In this document: piece by piece, positions 1 through 6,445 of the stretch | Layout of the letters: each line of letters opens with the position of its first letter | Position numbering within the stretch: position 1 is the first letter of the stretch | Assembly (NCBI GenBank): GCA_020025675.1 | Contig: JAHHRS010000051.1 | Span: 1-13,633 of the forward strand | DNA: 13,633 bases | Direction: 5' to 3' | From: Oscillospiraceae bacterium | Lineage (GTDB): Bacteria; Bacillota; Clostridia; Oscillospirales; Oscillospiraceae | Made by a program: the position numbers and the translations under genes | The notes under the pieces: model-generated | Told to the model about the DNA's origin: nothing | Seen by the model: only the letters and a program-made list of their open reading frames with translations | The model's database searches: none

Positions 1-7
1 ATAACAA

Positions 8-61
8 TGCTCCCTCCATGACTAACAGTGTTTTACTTCACTGTCTCAAATAGAGGGAGCA
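8..61. repeat. Nested inverted repeat at the left edge
   Basis: An outer perfect 9-bp arm pair (8-16 with 53-61, core GCTCCCTC/GAGGGAGC) encloses an inner perfect 6-bp pair (25-30 with 39-44, ACAGTG/CACTGT) with an 8-base loop. Neither strand has a run of T directly after the outer stem, so it is not an ordinary intrinsic terminator by itself. It lies just upstream of the + strand terminator at 80-97, so it could be the 3' part of a structured RNA or a 3' UTR entering from the left. It does not match any RNA family I can name. Confidence 0.5.
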
Positions 62-79
62 AATTATTACTCTGACAAC

Positions 80-97
80 AAGCCTTTAGGCTTTTTT
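80..97 (+). terminator. Intrinsic terminator, rightward
   Basis: A 5-bp stem AAGCC/GGCTT (80-84 with 89-93) closes a TTTA loop and runs straight into further T residues (to 97). On the minus strand the hairpin is followed by GTTGTC rather than a T run, so it should act mainly on + strand transcription from a gene or RNA left of the window. It faces the minus-strand dehydratase operon that ends at 166. Confidence 0.6.
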
Positions 98-165
98 AAT
101 AATATTTAGCTAAAAACTATGTATATTTTTTTGGGAATCCTTTAATTCACTTTTCCTTTGGCATT

Positions 166-351
166 TTAAACTATTCGTCTGTCTCTTACCTGAGCATCAT
201 AGTGCTTATTTAAAAAGGGCCTTACAACATAGTAAATAAGCTTATTTTCCAAATTAAAGATATAGACAGTAAAGGTGGTAATAAAACCTATAAGACCCAC
301 AAGCAACAGCTTACCAAGAATCTTCAGGGTAACTTTTAATCCTTTTTTCAT
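166..351 (-). CDS. Small single-span membrane protein, third gene of the dehydratase operon
   Basis: This is a 61-residue protein I do not recognise. It has a Lys-rich N-terminus (residues 2-14), one hydrophobic segment of about 20 residues (roughly 12-33, containing LLLVGLIGFITTF), and a polar, basic tail ending RDRRIV. This predicts one membrane span with the basic N-terminus inside by the positive-inside rule; an uncleaved signal anchor is the simplest reading. The start is supported by AAGGCGG about 8 bases upstream. The gene begins 17 bases after the stop of the 535-aa dehydratase subunit on the same strand, so it is very likely in the same transcript. Length and charge pattern resemble a membrane tether or small accessory protein, but no function can be assigned. 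Confidence 0.6.
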   Translation of the reverse strand: MKKGLKVTLKILGKLLLVGLIGFITTFTVYIFNLENKLIYYVVRPFLNKHYDAQVRDRRIV

Positions 352-368
352 ACAGTCTTCCGCCTTTC

Positions 369-1976
369 TCAGTATGCCTCAGAGTCGTCAAAGTCCACCA
401 GAGTAGGATCGAGAGGCTCTTCGTTAAGAACTATGGACATGTAGTTGCTTACGCACTTTCTCATGTCGCGCCGTGGGCAGGATCTGCTGTCTTCAAGGTC
501 GTGCTCAATAAAGATGAAGTGAAGACCCAGTTCTCTGGCCTGTTCTTCCATAACAGCGTGGACACCGTTCATACCCTTGCAGGCTATATTATCGTTAAAG
601 AGTATCATATCGCAGTTAAAGCTCTTAGCCCAAGCCCAGAGAGCGTTCACGTTCTCCCAGCCTCCGACGGCATGGTGACGCATAACAGCTTTTTCTGACA
701 TGCGGGCAAGATCCTTTATTGCCTGATCGGGATCCTCAGTGCTTATCATGTTGTGACCCATAGTGGAGTCCATGTTAAGCACAAGAGTAATACCCCAGCA
801 GTTCTGGCACCATGTGGGCATATCCGTGTAGTAAACTGCGGAGGGACCCCACATGAAAGCTCTGTGACGGGTCTTGCCGCCAAAGGGTTTATATTTCTGC
901 TGATAACACTTGCGCATGATTTTAATAACCTTACGGTCATTTTTTGTAAATCTGTGCTCAGTGCCGTTTGCTGCCGCCCACTCATAAAGCTTATACATAG
1001 TCTCACTGATACCGGAGAGAGGAGAATACGGAGTTTTGAAAAACTCCCACTTTTCCATCTCAATGGTATTCTGCTCGTTGAGCTCTTTGGCGTATTTAAA
1101 GAGATTATCCCAGTCGTATTTAACACCGTACTGCTCTTCCACAAAGGCAATGGCGTCTTTAAGAATCTGAACGGAGAAGTCATTTCCTTCTTTTGTGTTA
1201 TGCTGCATGGCAAAAGTAAGGGGCATATCGGGCAAATCTAAGCGGCGGCGCTGGAACATGGAAGTACACTCACTGGCATTGCAGGGCATATTTGTGGTAA
1301 GGAATGCCTTGCCGAATACAGGAAATGCGTCATCAAAAGCTACTCCCGTCTCCACGGAGCAGCGGGAGCACACGTCAGCGGCTAATCCAAAGGACTCCGC
1401 CACATCTATGTAATGAGGAGGAAGATGCTGGTCAATATCACATATTATAAACTCCGGCAAAAGCTGAAGGGGAATACCGGTAAGTTCCTTAAAGCCCTTC
1501 ATAAACAGGGGCGGAATAACTTCGTCCATAGGGACTATGGTATCGGAAAGAGGGCCGCCGCCCAGACGCTTATCATTTGCAAGAACACGGCCTATAAGTC
1601 TTGTAAGGCTGGCAACTATCTGGTGCATACCCATGTGGGCAATGCGAAGTTCTTCTCCGCGATAGCCTTCATAGAGTCTGTTTATGAACATGAATGTTCC
1701 GAGATAGGAGCCCATCCAGCGGTATTCCCAGATTCCCTTTACAACTCTTACCGGATTTCTCGCAACCATAAGGCCCATTGAGCCAAGGTTCTTGAGCCAT
1801 ATGCTGTAATCATACATAGTGTCTTTAACGCCGCGCCACTCACGGTACTTTTCAACACCGGTTTTGTCATAGTAGCGGGAACGCTGTCCGCCCTGACCGT
1901 GCTCTGCCCGCCATATTGGGTCAAAGCGTTCAAGTTTTTTATCAATGGAAGCTATAAGCTTATCGGTTATTTTCAT
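369..1976 (-). CDS. 2-hydroxyacyl-CoA dehydratase family protein, long (HgdA-like) subunit
   Basis: A 535-residue protein of the 2-hydroxyacyl-CoA dehydratase family. These are oxygen-sensitive [4Fe-4S] enzymes that remove water from (R)-2-hydroxyacyl-CoA by a ketyl-radical route during fermentation of amino acids such as glutamate, phenylalanine or leucine. The family signature is clearest at the C-terminus: a DNIACKGMNG block (residues 462-471), then GLHFIFIEHDLEDSR (484-498), matching the family's Cys-Lys and 'giP.l..E.D..D.R' motifs. Candidate cluster ligands are C203/C206, C232/C237, C390/C393 and C466. At 535 aa it is longer than the roughly 380-480 aa usual for the family; the extra length includes about 110 N-terminal residues rich in Trp, Tyr and basic residues. 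GGGAGG lies 8 bases before the ATG, and the start follows the previous stop by one base, indicating translational coupling. The substrate cannot be told from sequence, and no activator or CoA-transferase gene is nearby. Confidence 0.85.
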   Translation of the reverse strand: MKITDKLIASIDKKLERFDPIWRAEHGQGGQRSRYYDKTGVEKYREWRGVKDTMYDYSIWLKNLGSMGLMVARNPVRVVKGIWEYRWMGSYLGTFMFINRLYEGYRGEELRIAHMGMHQIVASLTRLIGRVLANDKRLGGGPLSDTIVPMDEVIPPLFMKGFKELTGIPLQLLPEFIICDIDQHLPPHYIDVAESFGLAADVCSRCSVETGVAFDDAFPVFGKAFLTTNMPCNASECTSMFQRRRLDLPDMPLTFAMQHNTKEGNDFSVQILKDAIAFVEEQYGVKYDWDNLFKYAKELNEQNTIEMEKWEFFKTPYSPLSGISETMYKLYEWAAANGTEHRFTKNDRKVIKIMRKCYQQKYKPFGGKTRHRAFMWGPSAVYYTDMPTWCQNCWGITLVLNMDSTMGHNMISTEDPDQAIKDLARMSEKAVMRHHAVGGWENVNALWAWAKSFNCDMILFNDNIACKGMNGVHAVMEEQARELGLHFIFIEHDLEDSRSCPRRDMRKCVSNYMSIVLNEEPLDPTLVDFDDSEAY

Positions 1977-1977
1977 T

Positions 1978-3165
1978 TTATGCGCCTCCCTGAATGTTCT
2001 TTATTTCCAGAGACTCTATAAAGGCCTGGAAACGGGTACGGAGCTGACCCACTGAGCCGAGAGCATACTCTTTCTCAATGGTGCAGCAGGGAATGTGCAG
2101 TTCTTTTGTGAAAATGTGTGAAGCCAGTATCTTTTCATAACTCCAGAATTCACAGAACTTCATGCTTTCAAAAATAACGCCGTCGGCACCGAATTCCTTC
2201 ACAAGGTACTCAACCTCCCGGTGGCGCTGGTCTATCTTCTCCCCGTCCATGAAGCGGGCGCACTGGCTCCAGTATAAATAATGGCGGCAAATGGCGTCAA
2301 AGGCTGTTTCGCCATCTCTGATTTCTATCTGCTCTCTGCCGGGGAAGCTGCCGAAGCAATATCTGTCCGCAGCAACCATGGCACCGCAGTTCTCTATAAG
2401 CTTTGTAAACTCCGGATCGTCTACCTCGGAACCCACTACCACAACCTTTGCTCTGAACGGAAACTCCGGCTCAGGCTCTCTGGTTTTCAGCTCTTCCAGA
2501 GTCTCTTTAAGATAAGGTAAAATCAGGTAATGGGGGCAAACCTGTGTAACAAGCTGGATAACATGGAATTCATAGCCGGTGATGGGAGGATTGGGCAGCT
2601 TTCTGAAGTCGCCTATTTCGGTAACTACACGGCAAAGCTCATTATGTTCCTCTACGGCCTGCCTCATCGCCTTTTCGGAAACATCCACGCCCAGTTTCTC
2701 TTTGAGAGGATTTACAAGGTTCTTCATAAGTTCTACCTTGTAATAATCCAGGTTGGTCTTATCGCCCTTCATGGGAGGGTCCATAATTGTTAAGAAGAAT
2801 TTGTCATTTTTAACCGGATGAAGCAGATCAAAGTGTTCCTCCATTCGCTCCATTGCGGCACATGACTCCGCTCCAAAGAGGGCGCTGAGATAATTGTATC
2901 CGCCCTCAATAGCTCTTTCAAGTATGGATCTGACATAAGGACAGTTGCGGGTGGTCATGTAGTAGTTGGCCACATCGCTGGAGTTGCATCGAGGAGCGCG
3001 AAGACGGCTGGAGAAGCAGCCGGGAAGATTGAGCAGCACCTCAGGTATGTAAAAGCAGTTATACCCCAGTGCGTACTTGCCTTCCTCTACGGCTTTTGTC
3101 ACCAGTTCATTCTGAGCGTCCTGAAGCAGGTTCTCAAAATAGATCAGATGTTTAAGGTCTTTCAA
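1978..3165 (-). CDS. 2-hydroxyacyl-CoA dehydratase family protein, short (HgdB-like) subunit
   Basis: This is the first gene of the operon and the partner subunit of the dehydratase. Family motifs include YNCFYIPEVLL near residue 36 (the usual 'C.yvPeEl' region), RNCPYVRSILE near residue 74, a further Cys in GAESCAAM, FESMKFCEFW, and a C-terminal GQLRTRFQAFIESL, which matches the 'gqlrTRieAFiE' ending of the family. Start choice: the frame is open from a GTG at 3174, but the only good ribosome binding site, AGAGGTG, overlaps that GTG. It sits 6 bases before a TTG at 3165, so I take TTG as the start, giving 395 aa. The product should form a heterodimer carrying [4Fe-4S] clusters with the downstream 535-aa subunit and be reduced by an HgdC-type ATPase activator encoded elsewhere. 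Confidence 0.85.
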   Translation of the reverse strand: MKDLKHLIYFENLLQDAQNELVTKAVEEGKYALGYNCFYIPEVLLNLPGCFSSRLRAPRCNSSDVANYYMTTRNCPYVRSILERAIEGGYNYLSALFGAESCAAMERMEEHFDLLHPVKNDKFFLTIMDPPMKGDKTNLDYYKVELMKNLVNPLKEKLGVDVSEKAMRQAVEEHNELCRVVTEIGDFRKLPNPPITGYEFHVIQLVTQVCPHYLILPYLKETLEELKTREPEPEFPFRAKVVVVGSEVDDPEFTKLIENCGAMVAADRYCFGSFPGREQIEIRDGETAFDAICRHYLYWSQCARFMDGEKIDQRHREVEYLVKEFGADGVIFESMKFCEFWSYEKILASHIFTKELHIPCCTIEKEYALGSVGQLRTRFQAFIESLEIKNIQGGA

Positions 3166-3238
3166 GCAATACACCTCTTTTTTAAATTCTTATGTTAAAT
3201 CCCCAATGGGGTTTCGCCCGTATAATATGATTGCTAAA

Positions 3239-3267
3239 ATGTTATCACACTTAAATAATAACGTCAA
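3239..3267 (-). promoter_or_regulatory. Promoter of the dehydratase operon
   Basis: On the minus strand TTGACG (3267-3262) is followed after 17 bases by TAACAT (3244-3239), with a TG extended -10 element directly before it. This puts transcription start near 3231 and leaves a leader of about 65 bases. The leader contains a short CCCC-ATT-GGGG hairpin (3201-3211). Inverted arms TGACA/TGTCA around 3268-3289 lie just upstream of the -35 and could be an operator; that is speculative. Confidence 0.5.
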
Positions 3268-3528
3268 TGACAAATTACTCCATATGTCAAAATTCTGACC
3301 ATATTTTATATATATTTTTTTCGCTTTTCGTCTGCGAACACTTTATACATAAATAATAATATGGCGATTTGGCCTTATATAGTAGTCTCTAATAAGACAT
3401 TTTATATTTTCTTTTTTTAATTTTAGAATAATTCACAACTCAGCTATTGCACCTTTCTAAAAAAAATGGTACTCTACAAACAGAGATATACTATACTCTT
3501 AAAGAACTCACAAAGGAGAGTGTCTATT
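3268..3528. other. AT-rich divergent spacer, no gene seen
   Basis: Very AT-rich spacer between the minus-strand dehydratase operon and the plus-strand P-loop gene. No coding region is convincing on either strand. A possible -10 for the P-loop gene is TATACT at 3492-3497 (and an overlapping copy at 3487-3492), about 12 bases before AAAGGAGAG, but there is no recognisable -35 at 16-18 bases. An alternative pair is TTGCAC (3447-3452) and TACTCT (3470-3475) with a TG element. Neither is secure. Confidence 0.3.
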
Positions 3529-3948
3529 ATGATTAAAATTATTATGGGACTCAAAGGCAGTGGCAAGACAAAGAAACTTGTTGATCTGGTTCATCAGGCA
3601 GTGAACGAGGATAATGGTAGCGTTGTCTGCATAGAGAAAGAAAGAAATCTTACCTACGACATACCGTATAAAGCTCGTCTTATAGAGGCCGGCAACTATG
3701 CTGTGGGCAGCTACGAATTTCTCAAAGGGCTTATCTGCGGTGTTCATGCCGGTAACTATGACATTACCCATTTCTTTATTGATAACTACTATAAACTGGT
3801 CAACGACAAGTCTCTGGACGCTATGACAAACTTTATTGACTGGCTCGACAAGTTCTCCACCGAGGAGAAGATTAACTTTGTTATCAGCATGAGTGTTGAT
3901 CCTGACACCATTCCTGCAGAATTCAAGGAGAAGTACCTGCTCAAGTAA
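3529..3948 (+). CDS. Orphan P-loop ATP-binding protein, 139 aa
   Basis: A small nucleotide-binding protein. A Walker A motif GLKGSGKT lies at residues 7-14, directly after the first beta strand (IKIIM). A Walker B-like strand THFFIDN ends in Asp85. A later hydrophobic strand NFVISMSVDPD (residues 116-126) resembles the sensor strand of P-loop NTPases. There is no membrane segment, no DNA-binding domain and no lid domain, so it is close to a minimal P-loop core. The frame is open from 3466, but I choose the ATG at 3529 because AAAGGAGAG lies 8 bases before it and because Walker A then falls at the expected distance from the N-terminus. It stands alone between a long spacer and the terminator at 4139. 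The fold could suggest a nucleotide kinase or a switch-type ATPase; function is unknown. Confidence 0.8.
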   Translation: MIKIIMGLKGSGKTKKLVDLVHQAVNEDNGSVVCIEKERNLTYDIPYKARLIEAGNYAVGSYEFLKGLICGVHAGNYDITHFFIDNYYKLVNDKSLDAMTNFIDWLDKFSTEEKINFVISMSVDPDTIPAEFKEKYLLK

Positions 3949-4054
3949 ATACATAGATTAGAGAAACAGCAGGAAAAAGTCCGTATAAGTAAAGAATCCT
4001 CAAGGAATAAACTTATGTTCAACGGAAATTGAAACAAAGTTTATAATTAAAACC

Positions 4055-4138
4055 CGTTAAAACTGCCCAATGTGGGGTGCGGTCTGCTAAATGGACAGCT
4101 GCCTGTCATAAGGACAGTGAAAAAATATAAAATTTTTC
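4055..4138 (+). other. Structured 3' region with alternative pairings after the P-loop gene
   Basis: The 190 bases between the P-loop stop and the terminator contain no gene. They hold CCCA-ATG-TGGG (4056-4066) and three alternating segments, GACAG (4094-4098), CTGTC (4103-4107) and GACAG (4113-4117). The middle segment can pair with either neighbour, giving two mutually exclusive hairpins just upstream of the terminator. This may be a 3' UTR structure or a small RNA; a TATAAT at 4042-4047 has no good -35. Confidence 0.3.
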
Positions 4139-4172
4139 CGGCCGACAGCCTGCGTGCTGTCGGCCGCTTTTT
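4139..4172 (+). terminator. Strong intrinsic terminator
   Basis: A perfect 11-bp GC-rich stem (4139-4149 with 4156-4166, CGGCCGACAGC and its complement) with a 6-base loop is followed by CTTTTT. It is the most stable hairpin in the window. It should end the P-loop transcript, or a small RNA from the region in between. Confidence 0.85.
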
Positions 4173-4376
4173 ATGGGGCGAGACAGTTTTGGTACTTTTT
4201 CGTAGGTGTTAATAAGTCTAAATTACGCTGCACGGTTTAGAAATTACAATATGGAATATAATGCTCAATTATCTCAGCAGGCTACAGCCTGCCGTAATAT
4301 AACTCCCGCTTCAGGATGCCCCAAAATCCTGCCAAAACATTCTCACTTTCCGCTTATAAAAAGTTAATAAAATATA
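4173..4376. other. Intergenic stretch, no gene seen
   Basis: No convincing coding region on either strand. It holds two small hairpins: GCAGGC/GCCTGC (4277-4282 with 4287-4292) and CAGGAT/ATCCTG (4312-4317 with 4326-4331). Neither is followed by a T run. A TATAAT at 4257-4262 has no recognisable -35. Confidence 0.4.
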
Positions 4377-4405
4377 TTAACATTTTACAGCTAAGGTGCT
4401 ATAAT
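4377..4405 (+). promoter_or_regulatory. Promoter of the FakA-like small gene
   Basis: TTAACA (4377-4382), a 17-base spacer and TATAAT (4400-4405), with an extended TGC just before the -10. Transcription should start near 4412, leaving a leader of about 25 bases to the ATG at 4437. This is one of the closest matches to the sigma-A consensus in the window. Confidence 0.75.
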
Positions 4406-4436
4406 TTCTGTAAGATAAATTTTTAAGGAGGCAACT

Positions 4437-4685
4437 ATGGAATTTAAATATGATACTCAGCTTCTTATTGAAGGCAAGAATTTGGACGAAGATGTTATAA
4501 ATGACTATTTCAGAGAGCATTTTAAAGGCGACTGCCTGCTTGCCATCGGTGACAGCGACCTGATAAAGATACATTTCCATACCAATGAGCCGTGGCAGGT
4601 ACTGGAATACTGCGCATCTCTGGGAGAGATTTTTGACATAGTTGTGGAAGATATGGACCGGCAGTCAAGAGGTCTTAAGGGATAA
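4437..4685 (+). CDS. Stand-alone FakA/DAK-family middle domain protein, 82 aa
   Basis: An 82-residue protein that resembles the central domain of FakA/YloV, the Firmicute fatty-acid kinase subunit related to dihydroxyacetone kinase. The key block is GDSDLIKIHFHTNEPWQVLE (residues 38-57) followed by LGEIFDIVVEDMDRQ, corresponding to FakA's 'lvKvHvHt..P..vle..l..Gel..i.i.nM..Q'. His46 and His48 align with the two His residues that, to my knowledge, bind metal in that domain. The Cys ligand usually found in its 'YCTE' motif is Asp6 here (KYDTQ). The kinase (DhaL/DAK2) and C-terminal DegV-contacting domains are absent, so it cannot be a kinase. AAGGAGG lies 5 bases before the ATG. Both ends look intact, so I read it as a real small protein rather than a broken fakA. 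There is no terminator before mgtE, so some read-through is possible. Confidence 0.7.
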   Translation: MEFKYDTQLLIEGKNLDEDVINDYFREHFKGDCLLAIGDSDLIKIHFHTNEPWQVLEYCASLGEIFDIVVEDMDRQSRGLKG

Positions 4686-4689
4686 GCCC

Positions 4690-4719
4690 TTTACATTACA
4701 TATAACTGTGTGTTATAAT
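4690..4719 (+). promoter_or_regulatory. Promoter of the mgtE leader
   Basis: TTTACA (4690-4695), an 18-base spacer and a perfect TATAAT (4714-4719) with an extended TGT in front. The predicted start near 4726 puts the whole structured leader inside the transcript. Confidence 0.7.
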
Positions 4720-4737
4720 GCAAAAGTAATAAAATTT

Positions 4738-4908
4738 TAAGTGAGGTGAGCATAGTGGAATGCGGTGACAGTCATGGACGAAGTCGGCAATGGACGGAAA
4801 AACTCAAGACTGAATACCCGGAAAATCCGCTGTGCTTTTCCGGGAGCTTTGTGGCGCTGCAGGAATTGACAATGCCATGATTTGCTGATATTTTGAATTT
4901 TTTCGTCT
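4738..4908 (+). promoter_or_regulatory. M-box-like (magnesium riboswitch) leader of mgtE
   Basis: About 170 bases between the mgtE promoter and an intrinsic terminator resemble the M-box (ykoK) magnesium riboswitch. Shared landmarks, in M-box order, are: GTGAGGTGAG at 4741-4750 (M-box 'GUUAGGUGAGG'); outer arms CAGTC/GACTG (4769-4773 with 4808-4812) around a GAC-GAA-GTC hairpin (4777-4785) followed by GGCAATGG (4786-4793; M-box 'GAC.GCCAAUGG'); a long variable hairpin CCCGGAAAA/TTTTCCGGG (4817-4825 with 4836-4844); and AATGCCATG at 4871-4879 (M-box 'AUGCCAU'). The usual CCC/GGG pairing beside the GCCAAUGG loop is not evident, so this is a divergent member at best. Position directly upstream of mgtE is typical for M-boxes. 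GGCGC at 4853-4857 could pair with the terminator's 5' arm as an antiterminator. Confidence 0.55.
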
Positions 4909-4938
4909 GCGCCGTGAAAGTTTTTCACGGCGCTTTTT
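4909..4938 (+). terminator. Attenuator terminator in the mgtE leader
   Basis: A perfect 11-bp stem (4909-4919 with 4923-4933, GCGCCGTGAAA and its complement) with a 3-base loop runs directly into TTTTT. It lies between the structured leader and the mgtE ribosome binding site, so it fits transcription attenuation: terminator formed at high Mg2+, read-through when Mg2+ is low. Confidence 0.8.
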
Positions 4939-4983
4939 GCCTGCTCTCCGACTACACCATTATTTTTAAAGGAGGTCAGGAAA

Positions 4984-6414
4984 ATGAGGAAAAAAGAAAA
5001 AATGCAGGAGCTGAAAGCTCCTGTAAAAGAGAGAATAATGCCTGAATACGGTGAGGAGATAATTTCACTTATTCGGGGAAATTCAGTGCCCTTGGTAATG
5101 AAAGAGCGGCTGGAGGATTACCATGAGCAGGATATAGCTGAAATACTGGACTGCCTGAGTCTGAACGACAGAAAAAAACTTTACAGGGTTTTAGATGCCG
5201 ACATGCTCTCTGCGGTGCTGGAACACTGCCAGGAGGATGACGCAGGCGGCTATCTCAACGAAATAGATCTGGAAAAAATACCTAAAGTTATCGAGTGCAT
5301 GGAGACAGATTCTGCAGTAAAGGTTTTAAGACAGCTCAGCTCAGAAAAGCGCTCTTTTATAATGGATCTTCTGAGTACAGACGCAAGGAACAGCATATCT
5401 CTCACTTCATCATTTACGGACGATGAAATAGGCAGCATGATGACTTCAAACTTCATCCTTATTCATAAGGGACTCAGTATTAAAGAGGCTATGAGCTCCC
5501 TTATTTCTCAGGCTGCAGCCAAGGATAATATATCCACCATTTTCGTAGCTGATGACAATGGATTATATATGGGTGCCATAGACCTTAAAGACCTTATAAC
5601 CGCAAGGCAGGGGGACAGTATGGAAGAGCTTATAATAAACTCTTTCCCATATGTTTATGCAAACGAAAGTGTGGATGACTGTCTGGAAAATCTAAAGGAT
5701 TATTCCGAAAGCTCAGTGCCGGTACTTGATAACGGCAACAGAATTCTCGGTGTTATAACCTCCCAGACCTTAATTCAGGCAACAGATGAAGCCTTGGGCG
5801 AGGACTATGCAATGCTGGCAGGTCTTACGGCTCAGGAGGATCTGGAGGAGCCGCTTGGAAAAAGTCTTAAAAAGAGGCTGCCGTGGCTGCTTATACTGCT
5901 GTGCCTTGGACTTGTGGTTTCAAGCGTTGTGGGAGTATTTGAAAGGGTAGTGTCTCAGCTTACCATAATAATGGCCTTCCAGTCCCTTGTTCTGGATATG
6001 GCGGGCAATACCGGTACACAGTCTCTGGCTGTGACGGTGCGTGTGCTTAGCTCAGAGGGCTTGAGCTTTAAGCAGAAGATAGAATTATTGTGCAAGGAAA
6101 TGAGGGTTGGCCTTTGTAACGGCGCCATATTAGGCTCTATGTCAGTGCTTTTGGTGGGGCTGTTTATATTCCTCAGTAAAGGAGAGAGCCTTGTGTTTGC
6201 TTTTTCCGTGTCAGGCTGTATCGGACTTTCACTTATGATGGCCATGCTTTTCTCCAGTGCCAGCGGAACACTTATCCCAATGCTGTTTAAAAAAATAGGT
6301 GTAGACCCGGCGGTTGCATCAGGACCTTTGATAACTACGGTAAATGACCTTGTGGCGGTTGTATGCTACTACGGGCTGAGCTGGTATTTCCTTTTGCATT
6401 TAATGCATTTTTAA
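4984..6414 (+). CDS. mgtE: Magnesium transporter MgtE
   Basis: A Mg2+-selective channel of the inner membrane. The 476-aa order matches the family (about 450 aa): a cytoplasmic helical N domain (about residues 20-150) with repeats such as HEQDIAEILDCL; a CBS pair (about 152-270) containing MTSNFILIHKGLSIKEAM and SSVPVLDNGNRILGVITS; a connecting helix; then about five membrane spans from residue 300. The diagnostic pore segment DMAGNTGTQSLAVTVR lies at 338-353, and the last span contains GPLITTVNDLVAVV with the conserved Asp455. In the family, Mg2+ bound between the N and CBS domains closes the pore. The ATG at 4984 is preceded by AAAGGAGG with 8 bases between. The gene has its own promoter, riboswitch-like leader and terminator, so expression probably responds to Mg2+. 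No missing residues or frameshift seen. Confidence 0.95.
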   Translation: MRKKEKMQELKAPVKERIMPEYGEEIISLIRGNSVPLVMKERLEDYHEQDIAEILDCLSLNDRKKLYRVLDADMLSAVLEHCQEDDAGGYLNEIDLEKIPKVIECMETDSAVKVLRQLSSEKRSFIMDLLSTDARNSISLTSSFTDDEIGSMMTSNFILIHKGLSIKEAMSSLISQAAAKDNISTIFVADDNGLYMGAIDLKDLITARQGDSMEELIINSFPYVYANESVDDCLENLKDYSESSVPVLDNGNRILGVITSQTLIQATDEALGEDYAMLAGLTAQEDLEEPLGKSLKKRLPWLLILLCLGLVVSSVVGVFERVVSQLTIIMAFQSLVLDMAGNTGTQSLAVTVRVLSSEGLSFKQKIELLCKEMRVGLCNGAILGSMSVLLVGLFIFLSKGESLVFAFSVSGCIGLSLMMAMLFSSASGTLIPMLFKKIGVDPAVASGPLITTVNDLVAVVCYYGLSWYFLLHLMHF

Positions 6415-6445
6415 ATGCTGAATTACTGTAAGAAAAATATAAAAG

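Noticed and set aside
501..1781. Several open frames on the + strand (for example 753-1241 and 1413-1781) opposite the 535-aa dehydratase subunit
   Set aside because: They lie antisense to a gene with clear family motifs, have no good ribosome binding sites and translate to low-complexity or Cys/His/Ser-biased sequence without recognisable domains.
3166..3174. GTG start at 3174 for the HgdB-like subunit
   Set aside because: The only ribosome binding site overlaps this GTG, leaving no spacer; the TTG at 3165 has ideal 6-base spacing.
3466..3528. Upstream ATG at 3466 extending the P-loop protein by 21 residues
   Set aside because: It lacks a ribosome binding site, covers the likely -10 region and would place Walker A unusually far from the N-terminus.
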